Origin: Acidobacteriota bacterium
GTDB taxonomy: Bacteria; Acidobacteriota; Vicinamibacteria; Vicinamibacterales; 2-12-FULL-66-21
Direction of reading: 5' to 3'
DNA: 8,710 nt
Assembly (NCBI GenBank): GCA_013694635.1
Contig: JACDCA010000329.1
Location: forward strand, 1 to 8,710
Below are positions 1-5,911 of this stretch, one piece after another; position 1 is the stretch's first letter, and the number at the start of each line of letters is the position of its first letter. Under the pieces are notes generated by a model. The model ran no database searches. It worked only from the letters and a program-made list of their open reading frames with translations, and was not told the origin of the DNA. Position numbers and translations under genes: made by a program.

Positions 1-149
1 CGGCGCAGCAACTGGTTCTGCACCTCTCCCCACGACGCCTTGATCGCCTCTTCCTGGGTCGTGAACTTGTTGTACGAACAGCCCGACAATCCAGTCGCCA
101 CCAGCGCGGCCACCAGCATATTCAGCACCACTCTTGCGCGTTTCATCAT
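1..149 (-). CDS. LemA family lipoprotein, N-terminal part (cut by window edge)
   Basis: The visible 49 residues begin with two Met codons and a basic n-region. A hydrophobic stretch and a lipobox (LSGC, Cys near residue 24) follow, so the product should be an exported, lipid-anchored protein. The mature part starts SYNKFTTQEEAIKASWGEVQ, which matches the opening helix of LemA proteins: a helical-bundle family of unclear function often encoded beside TPM-domain proteins, as here. The reading frame leaves the window at base 1, so most of the bundle is missing. An AAGGAG ribosome-binding site lies at 153-158. Its spacing favours the second ATG (start at 146) over the first (149). The gene is third in a minus-strand operon after the nucleotidyltransferase-like and TPM genes, 38 bp from the TPM stop. 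That gap carries a heptamer repeat. The family call is firm; the function is not known. Confidence 0.87.
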   Translation of the reverse strand, partial: MMKRARVVLNMLVAALVATGLSGCSYNKFTTQEEAIKASWGEVQNQLLR

Positions 150-152
150 CTT

Positions 153-158
153 CTCCTT
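153..158 (-). promoter_or_regulatory. Ribosome-binding site of the lemA-like gene
   Basis: On the minus strand AAGGAG precedes the first ATG by 3 nt and the second by 6 nt. The spacing supports initiation at the second ATG (base 146). It is one of only two clear Shine-Dalgarno sequences in the window. Confidence 0.6.
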
Positions 159-159
159 A

Positions 160-186
160 GCACGTCGCAGGTCGCACGTCGCACGT
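160..186. repeat. Heptamer tandem repeat (unit GCACGTC, about 3.9 copies)
   Basis: Read on the plus strand, three 7-bp units GCACGTC, GCAGGTC and GCACGTC are followed by a partial GCACGT. The repeat fills most of the 38-bp gap between the TPM stop codon and the lemA-like ribosome-binding site. It is one of four repeats in the window that share a 7-bp period but differ in unit sequence. Confidence 0.8.
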
Positions 187-187
187 G

Positions 188-1000
188 TTACCACCCGCCG
201 GAGGCGCCGCCACCGCCGCTGCGGCCGCCGCCAAATCCGCCAAAGCCACCGCCACCCCCGCCGCCGAAGCCGCCCCCGCCGAATCCACCGAATCCTCCGC
301 CGTAACCTCCCCCGACGCCGCCGCCGAACGGGCCGACCCCGCTCGACCAGCCGAGCGGGCCGCCCCACCGGCTCCGGCGCCCCCGCCTGCCACCGCGACT
401 CACCAGAATGAAGATGATGATTATGAAGATGATCGTGCTGAGCGGCATCCCCTGCCTCGGGCGCCGCTGTACGGGCACGGTCTCTCGGGGGACGTCCTGG
501 AGCTGGACGCCCCGGCCATCCGCGATGCGGGTCATGAGCGCCGTCGTACCGGCAACCAGCCCCTCGCCGTAGCGCCCATCGCGGAAGTGCGGCGCCACGC
601 GTTCGCGGATGATCTGTCCCGCGAAGCCGTCGTTGATGAACTGCTCGAGGTCGTATCCGACTTCGATGCCGACCTTCCGTTCCGCCGCCGCGACGGCGAT
701 CAGCAGGCCGTTGTCCTTGCCCTTCTCTCCGATGCCGCGCCCGGCGTTCTCGAACATCTTCACTTTGAACTCGCCGATGTCGGCGAAGCCCTCGATGCTG
801 GGGACGGTGACGATGACGATGGTGTCGCCGGACGCCGCCCTCAGCGCGGCGATGCGCCGCTCGAGCTCCGCCTCGCTCGCCGGATCGATGATGTCGGCAA
901 AATCGTTCACCGCGCCGGTGATTTGCGGCGACGGCGGCTGTGCGAATGCGTAGCCGATGCCCGCGAGAACGCAGCAGGCGAGGGTCAGGGTGCGCCTCAC
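188..1000 (-). CDS. Exported TPM-domain protein with C-terminal glycine-rich tail
   Basis: This 270-residue protein has a signal peptide (about 1-20, ending AFA before QPP). A TPM domain (about 28-165) follows, including the characteristic VNDFADIIDP opening, a DNGLLIAVA strand and the GYDLEQFINDGFAGQII segment. Next come a basic linker, one membrane segment (about 187-200, very Ile-rich) and a roughly 60-residue Gly/Phe tail ending SGGGGASGGW. That tail ending is typical of the family. TPM proteins act on the outer side of the membrane. Some have been reported as phosphatases or photosystem assembly factors, but the substrate here is unknown. The start is GTG at 998-1000, overlapping the stop of the upstream gene as GTGA, which implies translational coupling. 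The lemA-like gene follows on the same strand, the usual LemA-TPM pairing. Confidence 0.93.
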   Translation of the reverse strand: MRRTLTLACCVLAGIGYAFAQPPSPQITGAVNDFADIIDPASEAELERRIAALRAASGDTIVIVTVPSIEGFADIGEFKVKMFENAGRGIGEKGKDNGLLIAVAAAERKVGIEVGYDLEQFINDGFAGQIIRERVAPHFRDGRYGEGLVAGTTALMTRIADGRGVQLQDVPRETVPVQRRPRQGMPLSTIIFIIIIFILVSRGGRRGRRSRWGGPLGWSSGVGPFGGGVGGGYGGGFGGFGGGGFGGGGGGGFGGFGGGRSGGGGASGGW

Positions 1001-1722
1001 GCCCGCTTCCAGTCGTCCACGAATTCCCAGATCCGATCCACCGCCGCGACGTATCGCTCGAGCAGCGCCGTGGGCTCCGCAATCGTAGACGGTCCGCCCT
1101 TCGCCGCCATGGCGAGCACCTCACGCGTCAGGTTTGCCGGGACTCCGAGGACTGCCTCGGCGTCTTCCGCGACGTCGTGGCCCGCGTGTGCCGCCGCCGG
1201 ACGAACCAGAGCGACGAGGTTCTCCAGCAGGCGCCGGAACCCGTCTGCCGAGGCGGCAATCAGCCGCGCGACTGCGCGCGGATCGCCTCTCGACTCGAGG
1301 AATCCTTCACGCAGGTGAATGAGATGGCTCTTTGCCTGGAGCTCGCAGGCGCGGCGGCGGTCCGCTTCAGACACGGTGAGGTTTTCGAAGGGATCCGTGC
1401 CCTCGACCACGATGTGATGCGCGAGGATGTCGCCGTATTCGAGCGGGAACACGTCCAGCGTTCGGATGAATTCGTGCTCCTCGAGCAGGAGCGGCACCGC
1501 CAGCCCCAGCCCGTCCCACTTACGCGCCAGCGGCACGCACGCCGCAAGATCGTCGAATGTCAGCCGGTCGACGAGGACGATGGTGCGCGTGTCGCCGTCG
1601 GGGTGGTGTTGCAGCCCGTAGGCACAGATCGAGAGGAGCCGGTTGCCGAAGACGCGCCGGAGATCGGCGGCAAAGAGCGCGAGAGCTTGCCGCGTCTCCA
1701 AGTCGAGCGTCGTTGAAGCCAT
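997..1722 (-). CDS. Uncharacterised protein, possibly a degenerate nucleotidyltransferase-fold domain plus helical region
   Basis: I do not recognise this 241-residue protein by name. No signal peptide or membrane segment is visible, so it is probably cytoplasmic. The N-terminal half has an alternating strand/helix pattern: a helix about 9-26, a strand with LLSICAYGLQ at 29-38, and TRTIVLVD at 45-52. This resembles the start of a minimal nucleotidyltransferase fold, but the usual Gly-Ser and paired-aspartate metal motif is not evident. If the fold is right, the enzyme may be inactive. The C-terminal half is mostly helical and Ala/Leu-rich (about 120-240). The ATG at 1722 is preferred. The longer frame starts with TTG at 1746 inside the divergent yvcK gene. 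The stop overlaps the TPM start by 4 bp, so it heads the LemA/TPM operon. The coding call is strong; the fold assignment is weak. Confidence 0.8.
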   Translation of the reverse strand: MASTTLDLETRQALALFAADLRRVFGNRLLSICAYGLQHHPDGDTRTIVLVDRLTFDDLAACVPLARKWDGLGLAVPLLLEEHEFIRTLDVFPLEYGDILAHHIVVEGTDPFENLTVSEADRRRACELQAKSHLIHLREGFLESRGDPRAVARLIAASADGFRRLLENLVALVRPAAAHAGHDVAEDAEAVLGVPANLTREVLAMAAKGGPSTIAEPTALLERYVAAVDRIWEFVDDWKRA

Positions 1723-1726
1723 CAAT

Positions 1727-1736
1727 CTATTATTAA
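1727..1736. promoter_or_regulatory. AT-rich core between divergent genes: candidate back-to-back -10 elements for leaderless transcripts
   Basis: Only 18 bp separate the start codons of yvcK (1741, plus) and the nucleotidyltransferase-like gene (1722, minus). Nearly all the A/T in this GC-rich region is concentrated here. On the plus strand TATTAT (1728-1733) lies 7 bp before the yvcK ATG. On the minus strand TAATAA (1736-1731) lies about 8 bp before the other ATG. Those distances would put transcription starts at or next to the start codons. Neither gene has a Shine-Dalgarno sequence, and no convincing -35 hexamer is visible on either side. Confidence 0.4.
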
Positions 1737-1740
1737 CCCG

Positions 1741-2703
1741 ATGCAATTACACGGCCTGAACGTCGGCTGCTTCGGCGGCGGCACCGGGCTGCCCAGTCTG
1801 CTGGGAGGTTTGAAGAGCAATCCGTGGCTCACCGTCCACGCGGTCGTGACGATGTTCGACAGCGGCGGGAGCTCGGGTCAGCTGCGCGATGAACTGGGCG
1901 TTCTGCCGCCTGGTGATGTGCTCAAGTGCGCGCTCGCGCTGGCGAGGAACGAACGCGAAGCGCGGCGGGTCCTCCTCTCGCGGATGCCGCTGCCGGAGCA
2001 CGCGCGGCTCCGGGGCCATACGAGCGGCAACCTGCTGCTGTCGATGATGGAGCGCTACAGCGGCGATTTCGTGGCGGCGGTCAACGGGCTGTGCGCATTG
2101 CTCGGGTGCCGCGGCCGCGTGTGGCCCGTCAGCACGGAGCAGGCCACCATCTGTGCGGAATACGCGGACGGCTCCCGCACGAGCGGGGAAGTCGAAGTGG
2201 ACGCGGGGCAGTCCGCCGGCCGCGCCGTCGAGCGCCTGTGGCTGGAGCCTGAGGTGACGCTGCACGAGTCGGCGGCCCGCGCCATCCCCACGTTCGACGC
2301 CGTGGTGATCGGGCCCGGCAGCTTCTACACCAGCCTGCTGCCGATCTTCCTGGTCAAGGGAGCGCCAGAAGCGGTGCAGCGTGTCAAAGGCCCGGTGATC
2401 CTGGTGACGAACCTGTTGACCGAGGGCAGCGGCATGGCGCACTTCACCGCCGCCGATGCCGTGGAGCAAATCGGCGCCGCGATCGGCCGTTCCGTGGACG
2501 TCGCGTTGGTCAACACCGCGACGCCGCCGGAAGCGTCGCTTGCTCGGTATCGCCAGGAGCACAAGGAACCGCTCCCGCTCGGGGACGTCCCCTCGTCATG
2601 CGAAGTGGTGATGGGGGATTTCTGGTGCAAGGAGATCGCGCGTCACGACCGGCGCCGCCTCGCGACCGCCGCCTGGGCGGTGCTCGCGAGACGGATGTTC
2701 TAA
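1741..2703 (+). CDS. yvcK: YvcK/GlmR-family gluconeogenesis factor (CofD-like fold)
   Basis: The 320-residue protein carries the family hallmarks in order: GGGTGL (12-17), MFDSGGSSG (38-46), LPPGD (55-59), RGHTSGNLLL (91-100), GPGSFYTSLLP (191-201) and NLLTE (224-228). These form the CofD-like Rossmann fold. In Bacillus subtilis the homologue (YvcK/GlmR) binds UDP-GlcNAc and controls carbon flow into cell-envelope precursors. It is needed for growth on gluconeogenic carbon sources. The length is close to the family norm and no frameshift is seen. In Firmicutes yvcK sits with rapZ (yvcJ) and whiA; neither is present here, so it stands alone as a single plus-strand gene. The ATG at 1741 has no Shine-Dalgarno sequence and lies 7 bp after a TATTAT box, which suggests a leaderless mRNA. 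It converges on the DUF4920 gene. The family is near certain; the regulatory role is transferred by homology. Confidence 0.93.
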   Translation: MQLHGLNVGCFGGGTGLPSLLGGLKSNPWLTVHAVVTMFDSGGSSGQLRDELGVLPPGDVLKCALALARNEREARRVLLSRMPLPEHARLRGHTSGNLLLSMMERYSGDFVAAVNGLCALLGCRGRVWPVSTEQATICAEYADGSRTSGEVEVDAGQSAGRAVERLWLEPEVTLHESAARAIPTFDAVVIGPGSFYTSLLPIFLVKGAPEAVQRVKGPVILVTNLLTEGSGMAHFTAADAVEQIGAAIGRSVDVALVNTATPPEASLARYRQEHKEPLPLGDVPSSCEVVMGDFWCKEIARHDRRRLATAAWAVLARRMF

Positions 2704-2715
2704 ACGCGGCGCGCG

Positions 2716-2744
2716 GGGCGCGATGCTACTTGATAATCGCGCCC
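2716..2744. terminator. Inverted repeat between convergent genes, candidate bidirectional terminator
   Basis: Arms GGGCGCGAT (2716-2724) and ATCGCGCCC (2736-2744) are a perfect 9-bp inverted repeat around an 11-nt loop. It starts 12 bp after the yvcK stop and covers the last codons and stop (2726-2728) of the convergent DUF4920 gene. It could therefore serve both transcripts. There is no T-run on either side, so it is not a classic intrinsic terminator. It may only stall or protect the 3' ends. Confidence 0.45.
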
Positions 2745-3163
2745 GTGGCCTTGATCTGGTACTTCTTTGATGCCTTAGCGTCGGACTTTGCGTGTTCGCT
2801 CGCAGCCTCGGCGCCGTGCTCGTCCTTCGGCGCGATCTCTTCGAAGACGCCTTCAGCCGAGACCTTCTTGCCCTTCGCCGAGACCGGGAACACGATCACG
2901 CCGTCTTCAACCTTGAGGCGAACGGTCTTCGCATCCTTGTCATCGTCGGCGGCAACGGCCATCCAGCAGCCCATGCTTTCGCACACCGCGGTCGCTACGC
3001 CGTCCACGCGAATGGTCTTGCCGACGTAGTCGCCGGGTGTTTCGATCAGCGCTTTGATGGGTGTTGCGTCCTTCAGCGAAACGCCTGTTCCGAGCTTCGT
3101 GTCGTCGGCCGAAACCGTTACCGTCGCAGCCGCGAGCACGCACGCAGCAAATAGTGCTTTCAT
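2726..3163 (-). CDS. Small exported DUF4920 domain protein
   Basis: The 145-residue protein has a clear signal peptide (MKALFAAC... with likely cleavage after VSA at residue 19). A compact domain follows: ETPGDYVGKTIRVDGVATAV (41-60), the cysteine motif CESMGCWM (61-68), a VRLKVEDGVIVFPVSAKGKKVSAEGVFEE strand set (81-109), and the closing YQIKATGAII (135-144). This layout matches DUF4920, small periplasmic OB-fold-like proteins of unknown role. The Cys-x4-Cys-Trp pair could bind a metal or form a disulfide. Residues 110-134 are charged and His/Glu/Lys-rich, which I read as a flexible insert. The ATG at 3163 is supported by GGGAGG 4 nt upstream. A longer upstream frame (to 3877) is antisense to uup and not believed. 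The gene diverges from uup. Family call good; function unknown. Confidence 0.88.
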   Translation of the reverse strand: MKALFAACVLAAATVTVSADDTKLGTGVSLKDATPIKALIETPGDYVGKTIRVDGVATAVCESMGCWMAVAADDDKDAKTVRLKVEDGVIVFPVSAKGKKVSAEGVFEEIAPKDEHGAEAASEHAKSDAKASKKYQIKATGAIIK

Positions 3164-3167
3164 CCTG

Positions 3168-3173
3168 CCTCCC
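3168..3173 (-). promoter_or_regulatory. Shine-Dalgarno sequence of the DUF4920 gene
   Basis: GGGAGG on the minus strand lies 4 nt before the ATG at 3163. It fixes the start and shows that this organism uses ordinary Shine-Dalgarno initiation for some genes. Confidence 0.7.
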
Positions 3174-3184
3174 TGTATTCTTGA

Positions 3185-3190
3185 ATTGTA
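3185..3190 (-). promoter_or_regulatory. Candidate -10 element for the DUF4920 gene
   Basis: TACAAT on the minus strand differs from TATAAT at one position. It lies 21 bp upstream of the start codon, giving room for a short leader that contains the GGGAGG site. No good -35 hexamer is visible at 16-18 bp. That position falls in the heptamer repeat at 3208-3228. Confidence 0.35.
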
Positions 3191-3207
3191 CTCCGTCAGT
3201 CTTTTTT

Positions 3208-3228
3208 CAGCACCCAGCACCCAGTACC
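3208..3228. repeat. Heptamer tandem repeat (unit CAGCACC, 3 copies)
   Basis: Three head-to-tail 7-bp units: CAGCACC twice, then CAGTACC. The repeat lies in the 72-bp divergent gap between the DUF4920 gene and uup and ends 7 bp before the uup GTG. It occupies the place where a uup ribosome-binding site would be expected, and none is seen. It is the second of four 7-bp-period repeats in the window. Confidence 0.8.
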
Positions 3229-3235
3229 GACACCA

Positions 3236-5140
3236 GTGCCCCTTCTCACACTCGACTCGGCTTCCCTGGCGTTCGGGCACCTTCCCCTGTTCGACGGCGC
3301 GTCGTTGCGCATTGACGCCGGCGAGCGGATCGCGCTGATCGGCCGGAACGGTTCCGGCAAGTCGAGCCTGCTGAAGGCCATCGCCGGCGAGCTGCTGCTG
3401 GATGGCGGCACCATCTGGCGCGCGCCGGGCCTCCGGGTGTCGCGTCTGGACCAGGACGTGCCGCTTACCGGCACTCGCACGGTGTTCGAGGAGGTGTCGA
3501 TGGGCCTCGGAGAGCTGGGCGCGCTGGCGGCGGCGTACCACCGCGCGGTCGCGACGCTCGCGGACTCGAGCGGCGCCGAGCATGACGCGGCGCTCGAACG
3601 GCTGGGGGACCTGCAGCACCAGCTCGAAGAGCGCGATGGCTGGAGCCTCGAGCAGAAGGCCGAGCTCGTGATCTCGCGCCTGTCGCTGCCCGCCGACCGG
3701 CCCGTTGGCGAGTTGTCCGGCGGGTGGCGGCGACGCGCGCTGCTGGGGAAAGCGCTCGTGTCCGAGCCGGACCTGCTGCTGCTCGACGAGCCGACGAATC
3801 ATCTGGACATCGACGCCATCCGCTGGCTCGAGGAGCACCTGTCGACCTTCGCGGGGGCGTTGCTGTTCGTGACCCACGACCGCGCGTTCCTCTCCCGGCT
3901 GGCCCTACGCATCGTGGAGCTCGATCGCGGCACCCTGTCCTCCTGGCCCGGAACGTACGCGTCGTATCTGGAGAAGAAGGCCGCGGCGCTCGAGAACGAG
4001 GCGCGAGACCTCGCCCGGCTGGATAAGAAGCTTGCCCAGGAGGAGGTGTGGATTCGTCAGGGCGTGAAGGCGCGACGGACCCGCAACGAAGGGCGCGTCA
4101 AGGACCTGATCGCTCTGCGCGCGACCCGGGCTGCGTATCGCGAGCAGTCCGGCAGCGTGCGCATGTCGATCGATGGCGGCGAGAGCTCTGGCCGTGTCGT
4201 GTTCGAGGCCGAGAATGTGAGCAAGACGTTCGAGGGGGAACCCGTCATCAGCGGGTTCTCCCAGCGAATCCTGCGCGGCGATCGTATCGGATTGATCGGC
4301 CCGAACGGATCGGGAAAGACCACGCTGCTGCGCCTGCTCGTCGGAGAGCTGGAGCCCGATACCGGAACCATCCGGCGCGGAACGCGCCTGCGGGTCGCCT
4401 ACTACGATCAGCAGCGCGAGCAGCTGAATCCCGACCGAACGGTCGCCGATAGCGTGAACGAAGGCAACAGCACGGTCATCGTCAACGGGCAGCCCCGCCA
4501 CATCATGGGGTATCTCGCCGATTTTCTCTTTCCGCGAGAACGAGCGCTGTCGCCCGTGAAGTCCCTGTCAGGAGGCGAGCGCAACCGCCTGCTGCTGGCG
4601 AGGCTCTTCGCCAGGCCGGCCAACGTCCTCGTGCTCGACGAGCCGACCAACGACCTCGATATCGAGACGCTGGAGCTGCTCGAGGAGCTGATCGGGGATT
4701 TCGACGGCACCGTGCTGCTCGTCAGTCACGACCGCGTCTTCCTCGACCGCATCGTCACGAGCACGCTCGCGTTCGAAGGGAATGGACGGGTCACCGAATA
4801 CGTGGGAGGATGGCACGACTATCTGCGGCAGACATCGTCCAGTCGCAGTTCCGGACTGTCCGCTCCCAAAGCTGCCGAGCCCCGAACCCCGAGCCCCGAG
4901 CCCCTGTCCCCTGGCAAGCGCAAGCTCTCCTTCAAGGAACAACGGGAGCTTGAAGCACTCCCGGAGCGGATTGCGGCGCTCGAGACCGAGTTGGCAACCC
5001 TTCGCGCCGAGTCGGAATCGTCGGAGTTCTACAAAGCCGGAGGAGATCGCATCCGAGCCGTGCTCGCACGCATCGACGACGCAGCAAGGGAGCTGGAGTC
5101 GTCGGTCGCACGGTGGATGGAATTGGAGGAGAGGCGCTGA
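3236..5140 (+). CDS. uup: ABC-F family ATPase, Uup type
   Basis: The 634-residue cytosolic protein has two ABC domains and no membrane segment. Domain 1: Walker A GRNGSGKS (36-43), signature LSGGW (160-164), Walker B LLLLDEPTNHLD (180-191) and H-switch His214. The linker contains KLAQEEVWIRQGVKARRTRNEGRV (265-288), characteristic of Uup. Domain 2: GPNGSGKT (355-362), LSGGE (444-448), VLVLDEPTNDLD (464-475) and His498. A C-terminal coiled coil (about 563-634) matches the Uup DNA-binding tail. Uup proteins act on ribosomes and have been linked to transposon excision and branched-DNA processing. All catalytic residues are intact. The GTG start at 3236 gives the expected MPLLTL opening, but it lacks a Shine-Dalgarno sequence. 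The linker before the coiled coil (about 547-560, Pro/Ser-rich) is encoded by a heptamer repeat. It converges on the PIN gene. Confidence 0.95.
   Translation: MPLLTLDSASLAFGHLPLFDGASLRIDAGERIALIGRNGSGKSSLLKAIAGELLLDGGTIWRAPGLRVSRLDQDVPLTGTRTVFEEVSMGLGELGALAAAYHRAVATLADSSGAEHDAALERLGDLQHQLEERDGWSLEQKAELVISRLSLPADRPVGELSGGWRRRALLGKALVSEPDLLLLDEPTNHLDIDAIRWLEEHLSTFAGALLFVTHDRAFLSRLALRIVELDRGTLSSWPGTYASYLEKKAAALENEARDLARLDKKLAQEEVWIRQGVKARRTRNEGRVKDLIALRATRAAYREQSGSVRMSIDGGESSGRVVFEAENVSKTFEGEPVISGFSQRILRGDRIGLIGPNGSGKTTLLRLLVGELEPDTGTIRRGTRLRVAYYDQQREQLNPDRTVADSVNEGNSTVIVNGQPRHIMGYLADFLFPRERALSPVKSLSGGERNRLLLARLFARPANVLVLDEPTNDLDIETLELLEELIGDFDGTVLLVSHDRVFLDRIVTSTLAFEGNGRVTEYVGGWHDYLRQTSSSRSSGLSAPKAAEPRTPSPEPLSPGKRKLSFKEQRELEALPERIAALETELATLRAESESSEFYKAGGDRIRAVLARIDDAARELESSVARWMELEERR
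4875..4909. repeat. Heptamer tandem repeat inside uup (unit CCGAGCC)
   Basis: Units in order are CCGAGCC, CCGAACC, CCGAGCC, CCGAGCC and a diverged CCTGTCC. They lie in frame within uup and encode the Pro/Ser/Glu-rich segment of residues about 547-558. Three units (21 bp) equal seven codons, so the peptide also repeats with a period of seven. It lies in the flexible linker before the C-terminal coiled coil, where inserted residues would be tolerated. Confidence 0.8.
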
Positions 5141-5141
5141 A

Positions 5142-5191
5142 GATTGCGGATTGGCGATTGTCGACTGGCAATGGACGGGATTGGCGATGTC
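5142..5191. repeat. Heptamer tandem repeat (unit GATTGGC, about 7 degenerate copies)
   Basis: Five consecutive 7-bp units (GATTGCG, GATTGGC, GATTGTC, GACTGGC, AATGGAC) are followed by a 2-bp slip, then GATTGGC and a shortened GATGTC. The array fills the whole 49-bp gap between the uup stop and the stop of the convergent PIN gene, running into the latter. No terminator-like hairpin is seen in this gap. Confidence 0.75.
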
Positions 5192-5666
5192 AACGCGGCG
5201 GCTTGCGTGTCCCCGCGAGAAACTCGGAAGGCGTCTCGACGCGCAGCCCATGCCTGAGCGCGGACAGAAAGTGACGTCGGTTATCCGTGACAATCACTCT
5301 TGCGCCAGCGGCCCGGGCAATCTCGGCGATGTGCACATCGTAGATCCGCCCGCCGGAGACGCCGTCTTCGGCGATCAAGCGGAGCATGGACTTCCGGTCA
5401 GCCGACGGAAGGTCGTGCACCGTCATCCGGGCGAACACCTCATCCTCGACCAGGCGGATGGCGTCACCGGGAGTCAGCCGAAACTCCGGCGGCAGGCGGG
5501 TCGCCACTGACAGGAATTCGAGGCAGCAATGCCACGCGGTCCCGGGCGACGCGACGTTTTTCTCCGCCACGGCGTGAAGCAAGGACTGCGCAGGCGCGCT
5601 CTGCGGTCCCAGATCGATCAGCCCCGCCAGGAGTACGCTGGTGTCGAGGAACACGCTCACGGCCAC
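5190..5666 (-). CDS. vapC: PIN-domain ribonuclease, VapC-type toxin
   Basis: The 158-residue protein has the PIN-domain acidic set in the right places: Asp8 in FLDTSVLL, Glu50 in CLEFLSVATR, Asp110 in GRIYDVHIA and Asp128 in VIVTDNRRHF. These residues would bind the divalent metal that cleaves RNA, so the toxin looks active. VapC toxins typically cut tRNA or rRNA; the target cannot be read from sequence. It follows the AbrB-type antitoxin gene on the same strand and overlaps its end. Start choice is open. GTG at 5666 gives MAVSVFLD and a 10-bp overlap. GTG at 5660 gives MSVFLD and a 4-bp GTGA overlap, which is at least as plausible. Neither has a good Shine-Dalgarno sequence, which fits coupled translation. 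Its stop abuts the heptamer array at 5142-5191. Confidence 0.9.
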   Translation of the reverse strand: MAVSVFLDTSVLLAGLIDLGPQSAPAQSLLHAVAEKNVASPGTAWHCCLEFLSVATRLPPEFRLTPGDAIRLVEDEVFARMTVHDLPSADRKSMLRLIAEDGVSGGRIYDVHIAEIARAAGARVIVTDNRRHFLSALRHGLRVETPSEFLAGTRKPPR

Positions 5667-5911
5667 CGGTTGCGCTCATCCTCGATCAGCGAAGCGATGT
5701 CGAGCACGGGACGCGAATCGGCGGGCGCGGTGGGCCGGGCGACCAAGCGCCGGCCCACTTTCACGAGCCTGGGGCCGGCCGCCACGCGCTCGATTCTGAT
5801 TCCCGTGTCGTCGAGCGTGATCTCGAGTTCGGTCCCGGGTGTCAGGCCGGCGCGGTCCCGGACGGTCGCCGGTATTACCACCCGACCTGCCTTGTCTATG
5901 GTAGTTCGCAT
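5657..5911 (-). CDS. vapB: AbrB/MazE/SpoVT-fold antitoxin, VapB-type
   Basis: The 84-residue protein begins MRTTIDKAGRVVIPATVRDR, the swapped-hairpin AbrB fold that binds DNA as a dimer. LTPGTELEITLDDTGIRIERV (23-43) completes the barrel. The C-terminal half (about 60-84, Pro/Asp-rich, with DIASLIEDERNRW) should be the flexible part that wraps the toxin active site. With the overlapping PIN gene it forms a type II toxin-antitoxin operon: antitoxin first, toxin second. The ATG at 5911 is chosen because the conserved fold begins there; the longer frame to 5986 adds 25 residues of unrelated sequence. This start codon lies inside a 22-bp palindrome containing the -10 region, the expected site for autorepression by the antitoxin or the complex. 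No Shine-Dalgarno sequence is present. Confidence 0.92.
   Translation of the reverse strand: MRTTIDKAGRVVIPATVRDRAGLTPGTELEITLDDTGIRIERVAAGPRLVKVGRRLVARPTAPADSRPVLDIASLIEDERNRWP

Noticed and set aside
190..400. GGC/GCC-rich tandem pattern in the TPM gene as a separate DNA repeat
   Set aside because: It is explained by the glycine-rich C-terminal tail normal for TPM proteins, and the units are irregular.
185..1318. Long plus-strand open frame opposite the TPM gene
   Set aside because: It is the antisense shadow of the TPM and nucleotidyltransferase-like genes. Its product is Ala/Pro- and Arg-rich with no recognisable domain, while the minus strand encodes a clear TPM protein.
1723..1746. Longer N-terminus of the nucleotidyltransferase-like protein starting with TTG at 1746
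   Set aside because: It would begin inside the yvcK coding region on a rare start codon. The ATG at 1722 is a better start.
3181..3192. TTGAAT and TGTACT as a plus-strand promoter for uup
   Set aside because: The two hexamers are adjacent rather than separated by 16-18 bp, and no matching partner is found at the right distance.
3164..3877. Upstream extension of the DUF4920 frame by 238 residues
   Set aside because: The extension is antisense to uup and lacks family similarity. The signal peptide and Shine-Dalgarno sequence place the start at 3163.
5142..5191. Heptamer arrays considered as CRISPR or attachment sites
   Set aside because: The units are 7 bp, contiguous and without spacers; there are no cas genes, integrase or flanking duplications.
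4568..5293. Minus-strand open frame of 241 residues across the end of uup
   Set aside because: It is antisense to the second ABC domain and coiled coil of uup and runs through the heptamer arrays; no domain is visible.
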